In this document: one piece after another, positions 5,404 to 9,367 of the stretch
How the letters are laid out: each line of letters opens with the position of its first letter
Numbering within the stretch: position 1 is the stretch's first letter
DNA from: UBA7312 sp002715345
Lineage (GTDB): Bacteria > Bacteroidota > Bacteroidia > Flavobacteriales > UBA7312
Length of the DNA stretch: 9,367 nt
Reading direction: 5' to 3'
NCBI GenBank assembly: GCA_964009845.1
Contig: CAXGIQ010000052.1
Span: forward strand, 1 to 9,367
Translations under genes and position numbers: made by a program
The notes under the pieces: generated by a model
What the model saw: only the letters and a program-made list of their open reading frames with translations
Told to the model about the DNA's origin: nothing
The model's database searches: none

Positions 5404-6492
5404 ATGAAATATATATATGTATATATTCTTATACCTCTTGGTTTGTGTGCGCAGTCAGAAATTGATTCAACACTTACCCAAGAAGAGATTCATTTTAGAG
5501 ATTCTATTGCTGCACTTAATGTAGCAAATGAGCAAGCCCAGCTTTTGCAAGAAACATATAATGCAGGAGCAACTCATTTTTCGAATGGAGAATTTACTGA
5601 GGCCATACAACGGTTCACTTCTGTAATAAAAATGGATTCTACTCATGTAGATGCTTGTTTTAATAGAGGATTGTCTTACAAAGAATCGGGAGATTATAAG
5701 AATGCAATAGCGGATTTAAACCTGGCTTATTTTTTGGACTCTTCCAATACGGAGGCCTTGTTTCAAATAGCTAAATGTTGGCAAATACAAAAAGAGTTCA
5801 CGGAAGCAACTTCTAGCTTTCAAAAAGTATTGCTTATTGATGCAAACAGAGCAGAAGCGGCCTATGAGTTAGGCGTTATTTATTACTTGCAAAAGAATTA
5901 TGATGATGCCATAGCAGCTTTTACCCAAGCTTTAGCTATTAATCCATCTTACACTTATGCCCTAAACGATAGAGGGAGCTGCTACAGAACAATTGGGGAT
6001 TATCCGAAAGCAATAAATGATTACGAACTGGCAATAACGAGCCAGCCACATGCATTTATTTACAACAATCTAGGAAGTGCTTATAAAAGAGTTGGAGATA
6101 AGGAATCCGCTTTAAAAGCTTACAATGCTGCTATTGCTTTGGATGCTACTTATGCTATGGCTTATAACAACAGAGGAACTTTGTATTTCGAACAAGAAGA
6201 TTATACCGATGCATTAAAAGACTTTGAGAAGGCCTTAAATGTAGAGGCCGATTATTCATTAGCGCTGTGTAACCGAGCTGCTGTGTATCAGTTGCAAGAG
6301 CATTATACAGGTGCTTTACACGATTTAAATAAGGCAGATAAACTACAACCAAATAATGCTACTATCCTTTTAAATAGAGGTATTGTAAAAGAAATGTTGA
6401 GAGATGTAGATGGCGCTTGTGAGGATTGGCAAAGAGCTAGCGACTTAGGTTTAGAGAGAGGAAGAGAATATTACATTAACAATTGCGAATAG
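5404..6492 (+). CDS. secreted protein with nine TPR repeats, first gene of the porE-like bicistron
   Basis: This is a 362-residue protein with a short signal peptide (about residues 1-17, ending LGLCAQ). After a linker of about 30 residues, about nine tetratricopeptide repeats of 34 residues run from about 50 to 350. Typical positions are clear: NGEFTEAIQRF, ESGDYKNAIADL, QKNYDDAIAAFTQALAINPSY, TIGDYPKAINDYELA, QEDYTDALKDFEKAL and VDGACEDWQRASDLG. The last repeat and the terminal NNCE resemble the ends of many secreted Bacteroidota TPR proteins. TPRs bind other proteins; no enzymatic motif is seen. An AAGGAG sequence (5395-5400) sits just 3 bases before the ATG, a Shine-Dalgarno match that is uncommon in this phylum and oddly close. 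The next gene begins 3 bases after the stop, so this protein and the PorE-like protein are probably made together and may act in one envelope complex. The interaction is inferred. Confidence 0.92.
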   Translation: MKYIYVYILIPLGLCAQSEIDSTLTQEEIHFRDSIAALNVANEQAQLLQETYNAGATHFSNGEFTEAIQRFTSVIKMDSTHVDACFNRGLSYKESGDYKNAIADLNLAYFLDSSNTEALFQIAKCWQIQKEFTEATSSFQKVLLIDANRAEAAYELGVIYYLQKNYDDAIAAFTQALAINPSYTYALNDRGSCYRTIGDYPKAINDYELAITSQPHAFIYNNLGSAYKRVGDKESALKAYNAAIALDATYAMAYNNRGTLYFEQEDYTDALKDFEKALNVEADYSLALCNRAAVYQLQEHYTGALHDLNKADKLQPNNATILLNRGIVKEMLRDVDGACEDWQRASDLGLERGREYYINNCE

Positions 6493-6495
6493 GAC

Positions 6496-8541
6496 ATGAA
6501 GAAATACACAACTATATTATTATCTCTTTTGTGCGCAGTTGTTTATGCGCAAGATGTTGAGTTTAAAAAAGGAAACTTTAAAGATGATAAAGACGGTTTT
6601 AAGGCGGCATTATCACAAATCGAATTAGGAGATGAACTACTAGAGCAGGGCAAAGCTAAGGTATTGGCTATGCAATACGCAGGAGAGGAGTACAATGCAT
6701 CATTAATTCATTACTTAGAGGCGCAAAAGTTTAACCCAAATAGTTCCGATTTAAATAGGAAAATAGGACATGCCTACCTTTATACCAACGAGCCCTACAA
6801 AGCAAAATCATTTCTAGAAAAATCTTTAGAGTTAAATGAAGAGCCCGATCCATTTTTGTACTTTTTGTTAGGAAAGGCTTATCAGCTAGAGCGTGATTTT
6901 GAACAAGCAGAAAAAAATTATTTAAAGTTTGGGACACAGGCGCACAGCAAAGTATTAGAGCTTTACAAAAAACTGAACAGAAAGCATATTCAGGAATGTA
7001 AAAGTGGAGCTGAAATATTTGCTATTAAAAGAAGATATTGGGTGGATAATGTAAAAGAGCTCAATACGGAGGTAGATGAAATAGCACCTTGTATTACAGC
7101 AGATGGATCTGCTATTATTTTTTCTAGTAATAGAGCTGGGAACATGGATATTTATACTGCTAATAGAGAGCGCAGAAAATGGAAAAGTATTTCAGAGATA
7201 GAAGAATTAAACACGGAAAGAGATGATGTAGCCTCTAGCCTAGCTTATGATGGGCAACGTATTTTACTCTTTAAGGATGTTGATGGGCAAAACGATATTT
7301 TCGAAACGAAACTTAATGGTAAAAGGTGGGCAGAACCGAAGCTCAAAATGTCCAAAGTAGTGAACACCCAATTTAATGAAACCTTCGCCTCTTACGATCC
7401 ACAGGATATTAAAGTATACTATATTACTGATGGTGGACATGGTGGAGATTTAGACATCATTTTTAGTGGTAAAAAAGATCAAGAAGAGCGATATTGGGGT
7501 AAAGGGCAGAGTGCAGGGCATGAAGTGAACTCAGCCTTTCATGAAGGATCTGTTTACATGGCTCCTGATGGGCAAACCATGTACTTCTGTTCCCAAGGCC
7601 ATTCCTCTATGGGTGGTTACGATGTATTTGTTTCTTACCGAGATGAACGTGGCCTGTGGGCTAAGCCAATTAACCTTGGATATCCTATCAATAGCCCTTA
7701 TGATGAGCTTTACTTCAGTATATCTGCCAATGGGAAATATGCCTATTTTGCATCTAATAGAGCAGACGGTACAGGAGGGATGGATATCTATAAAGCTACT
7801 TTTTGGGGAGCACCTAAAAAACCACTAGTAGTTTCCGAAGATAATTTAATTGCTAGCATTGCTAGCCCAGTGGAAGACACCTATATTCCTAAAACAGTAA
7901 TGGTAGAAAAGAAGAGTAGCTTAACTGTTTTTAAAGGAAAAATACTAGATGGTATTATGCAAACACCAGTTGCTGCAGAAATCAAGATTTTTGATAACGC
8001 AACAGGAGAAGTTTATTCCATCATGCGCTCAAATAGTGCCACAGGGAAGTTTCTTTTATCACTCCCTTCAGGACTTAATTACGGTATTTCGGTAGAGGCA
8101 AAAGGATATCTTTTTCACTCAGAAAATTTTAATTTACCTAAGGGTTCTAACTACAATATGATAAACAAAGATATTAAGCTTAAAAGTATCGACATAGGTA
8201 GTAAAATAGCCCTTCGAAATGTATTTTTCTCCACTGGAAAGTCAGAGGTTAAGATTGATTCATATCCAGAACTAGATCGATTAATCCAGTTAATGAATGA
8301 TGTGCCAAGTTTAAAAATAGAATTGTCAGGACATACTGATAATGTAGGGAGTGAGGAGTTAAACCAATCCTTATCTTATAGGAGAGCTGTTTCTGTTAGA
8401 AATTATCTGCTTTCTAGAGGGGTTGATAGTTCTAGGGTTACTGCTAAAGGATATGGGTCAACTCAAGCAGTTGATACAAATGAAACTCCAGTAGGCAGAG
8501 CAAATAACAGAAGAACAGAGTTTGAGATTACAGACAACTAA
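6496..8541 (+). CDS. PorE-like OmpA-family protein (TPR, beta-propeller, CRD, OmpA-C)
   Basis: This is a 681-residue exported protein. A signal peptide ends at AVVYAQ (about 1-19). TPR-like helices span about 40-165. A PD40/WD40-like propeller covers about 175-435, with repeated blades of the type PCITADGSAIIFSSNRAGNMDIY, GSVYMAPDGQTMYFCS and FSISANGKYAYFASNR. A carboxypeptidase-regulatory-like fold lies at about 475-565 (FKGKILDG, then FLLSLPSG). An OmpA C-terminal domain lies at about 571-678 (NVFFSTGKSE, SGHTDNVGSEELNQSLSYRR), with the peptidoglycan-binding Asp615 and Arg630 spaced 15 apart as in OmpA. This four-part order is that of PorE (PG1058), the peptidoglycan-binding type IX secretion protein of Porphyromonas gingivalis, but PorE is a lipoprotein and this one has no lipobox. 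It should anchor an outer-membrane complex to the cell wall. Other proteins of this architecture occur as multiple paralogues, so a direct secretion role is not certain. Confidence 0.9.
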   Translation: MKKYTTILLSLLCAVVYAQDVEFKKGNFKDDKDGFKAALSQIELGDELLEQGKAKVLAMQYAGEEYNASLIHYLEAQKFNPNSSDLNRKIGHAYLYTNEPYKAKSFLEKSLELNEEPDPFLYFLLGKAYQLERDFEQAEKNYLKFGTQAHSKVLELYKKLNRKHIQECKSGAEIFAIKRRYWVDNVKELNTEVDEIAPCITADGSAIIFSSNRAGNMDIYTANRERRKWKSISEIEELNTERDDVASSLAYDGQRILLFKDVDGQNDIFETKLNGKRWAEPKLKMSKVVNTQFNETFASYDPQDIKVYYITDGGHGGDLDIIFSGKKDQEERYWGKGQSAGHEVNSAFHEGSVYMAPDGQTMYFCSQGHSSMGGYDVFVSYRDERGLWAKPINLGYPINSPYDELYFSISANGKYAYFASNRADGTGGMDIYKATFWGAPKKPLVVSEDNLIASIASPVEDTYIPKTVMVEKKSSLTVFKGKILDGIMQTPVAAEIKIFDNATGEVYSIMRSNSATGKFLLSLPSGLNYGISVEAKGYLFHSENFNLPKGSNYNMINKDIKLKSIDIGSKIALRNVFFSTGKSEVKIDSYPELDRLIQLMNDVPSLKIELSGHTDNVGSEELNQSLSYRRAVSVRNYLLSRGVDSSRVTAKGYGSTQAVDTNETPVGRANNRRTEFEITDN

Positions 8542-9367
8542 ATATGTAGCCGTGCTTGAGGAGAAATACCTTGTTTGCTAAACTCACCGCACAAATATTT
8601 GTAATAGCCAGTAATGGCAATCATTGCGGCATTATCGGTGCAGTATGCAAAAGGAGGGATATAGGTTTTGCAGCCTTTCTCTACAAGTGAAAGAAGCGCT
8701 TTTCTTAGTCCTGAGTTTGCAGAAACCCCTCCAGCAATAGCCACTTCTTTAACTCCCGTTTCTAGAATAGCTTGCTCAATCTTTTCCATTAAAATGGTGA
8801 TGATAGCATGCTGTATAGAGGCACAAATATCTGTTTTATTTTCTTCTATGAAATTTGGATTTTCTTTTTCTTGCTTTTGGATGAAATAAAGAATGCTAGT
8901 TTTTAATCCGCTAAAACTGAAATTAAGGCCATCTACCTTAGGTTTTCCAAATGTAAAAGCTTTAGAATCTCCCTCTTTGGCAAATTTATCAATAAGTGGT
9001 CCACCAGGGTAGGGAAGACCTAATATTTTAGCTGATTTATCAAATGCTTCTCCAGCAGCATCGTCAATGGTTTCACCTAATAACTCAAATTCGAGATGAT
9101 TGGTAATTTTAACGATTTGAGTGTGCCCGCCAGAAACGGTTAAGCACAAAAAAGGAAAGTTAGGCATATTGCTACTTCCGTCTTTTTCCTTGATGAAGTG
9201 AGCTAAGATATGTCCATGCATATGATTGACATCAATCATAGGAATATCCCTTCCCAATGCAAAAGATTTAGCGAAAGAAACACCCACTAGTAAAGAACCT
9301 AATAATCCAGGTCCTCTTGTAAATGCAATGGCTGAAATATCTTCTTTAGTAATTCCTGCTTGAGCAA
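8538..9367 (-). CDS. tsaD: tRNA N6-adenosine threonylcarbamoyltransferase TsaD (Kae1/Gcp), N-terminus beyond the window
   Basis: TsaD transfers the threonylcarbamoyl group from threonylcarbamoyl-AMP to A37 of ANN-decoding tRNAs (t6A), with TsaB and TsaE, in the cytoplasm. The window holds 275 residues to the stop and lacks roughly the first 60 of about 340. Family landmarks are intact in order: AFTRGPGLLGSLLVG, the metal-binding HMHGH (His-x3-His), VSGGHT, GETIDDAAGEAFDKSAKILGL followed by YPGGP, IAGGVSANSGLR and YCTDNAAMIA, whose Asp completes the metal site. The frame stays open to position 9367, so ATG or GTG codons inside the window (for example GTG 9287-9285) are internal, because conserved sequence continues upstream of them. 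Its TAG stop (8540-8538) lies within the end of the opposing PorE-like gene, so the two converge with a 4-base overlap. No sign of decay is seen. Confidence 0.96.
   Translation of the reverse strand, partial: AQAGITKEDISAIAFTRGPGLLGSLLVGVSFAKSFALGRDIPMIDVNHMHGHILAHFIKEKDGSSNMPNFPFLCLTVSGGHTQIVKITNHLEFELLGETIDDAAGEAFDKSAKILGLPYPGGPLIDKFAKEGDSKAFTFGKPKVDGLNFSFSGLKTSILYFIQKQEKENPNFIEENKTDICASIQHAIITILMEKIEQAILETGVKEVAIAGGVSANSGLRKALLSLVEKGCKTYIPPFAYCTDNAAMIAITGYYKYLCGEFSKQGISPQARLHI

Noticed and set aside
7541..7828. 95-codon plus-strand reading frame inside the PorE-like gene
   Set aside because: It lies wholly within a well-supported gene in another frame, with no start context and no family pattern.
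6496..8541. TolB or Pal of the Tol-Pal system
   Set aside because: Propeller and OmpA domains are fused with TPR and CRD domains in one chain, which fits PorE and not separate TolB or Pal proteins.
1..9367. CRISPR arrays, tRNA or rRNA genes, insertion sequences, phage or defence genes
   Set aside because: No regularly spaced repeats, no cloverleaf-like sequence, no transposase or integrase motifs and no known defence domains were seen.

Overview
The window looks like a chromosomal segment of an A+T-rich Bacteroidota, probably of the Flavobacteriales type. Three things point there: promoter elements of the Bacteroidota TTTG/TAnnTTTG kind, genes mostly without Shine-Dalgarno sequences, and a PorE-like OmpA protein of the type IX secretion/gliding lineage. 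No tRNA, rRNA, CRISPR array, insertion sequence or phage gene was seen.

Layout from left to right. At the left edge are the first codons of a minus-strand gene, possibly a dTDP-4-dehydrorhamnose 3,5-epimerase. Divergent from it is an exported FKBP-type prolyl isomerase (130-792) with a terminator. The next 600 bases or so look empty but appear to hold two decayed genes: a DCC/DUF393 thiol-disulfide oxidoreductase remnant (+, about 863-1150) and a YciI-family remnant (-, about 1157-1481). A small LPP20-like lipoprotein follows (+, 1555-2130). It converges on a translationally coupled minus-strand operon of two lipoproteins: a TPR plus CsgG-like protein (3505-4881), then a large LPP20/FlgT-like protein (2150-3505). 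Next comes a third remnant, a frameshifted CDGSH iron-sulfur protein gene (5112-5322). A plus-strand pair encodes a secreted nine-repeat TPR protein (5404-6492) and a PorE-like TPR/beta-propeller/CRD/OmpA protein (6496-8541). At the right edge is tsaD (minus strand, N-terminus beyond the window), whose stop codon overlaps that of the porE-like gene.

How the genes fit together. Most intact genes are for the cell envelope: a periplasmic folding factor, three lipoproteins resembling the FlgO/FlgP/FlgT outer-membrane lipoprotein set of flagellated Vibrio, and a peptidoglycan-binding OmpA protein with its TPR partner. The broken genes are all small proteins with redox, Fe-S or YciI domains and no visible export signal. 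Two of them carry only single-base deletions as frameshifts, plus nonsense or ligand changes, which suggests continuing gene loss. The least described items are the FlgOPT-like lipoprotein set, in a lineage where flagella are not expected, and the three remnants.
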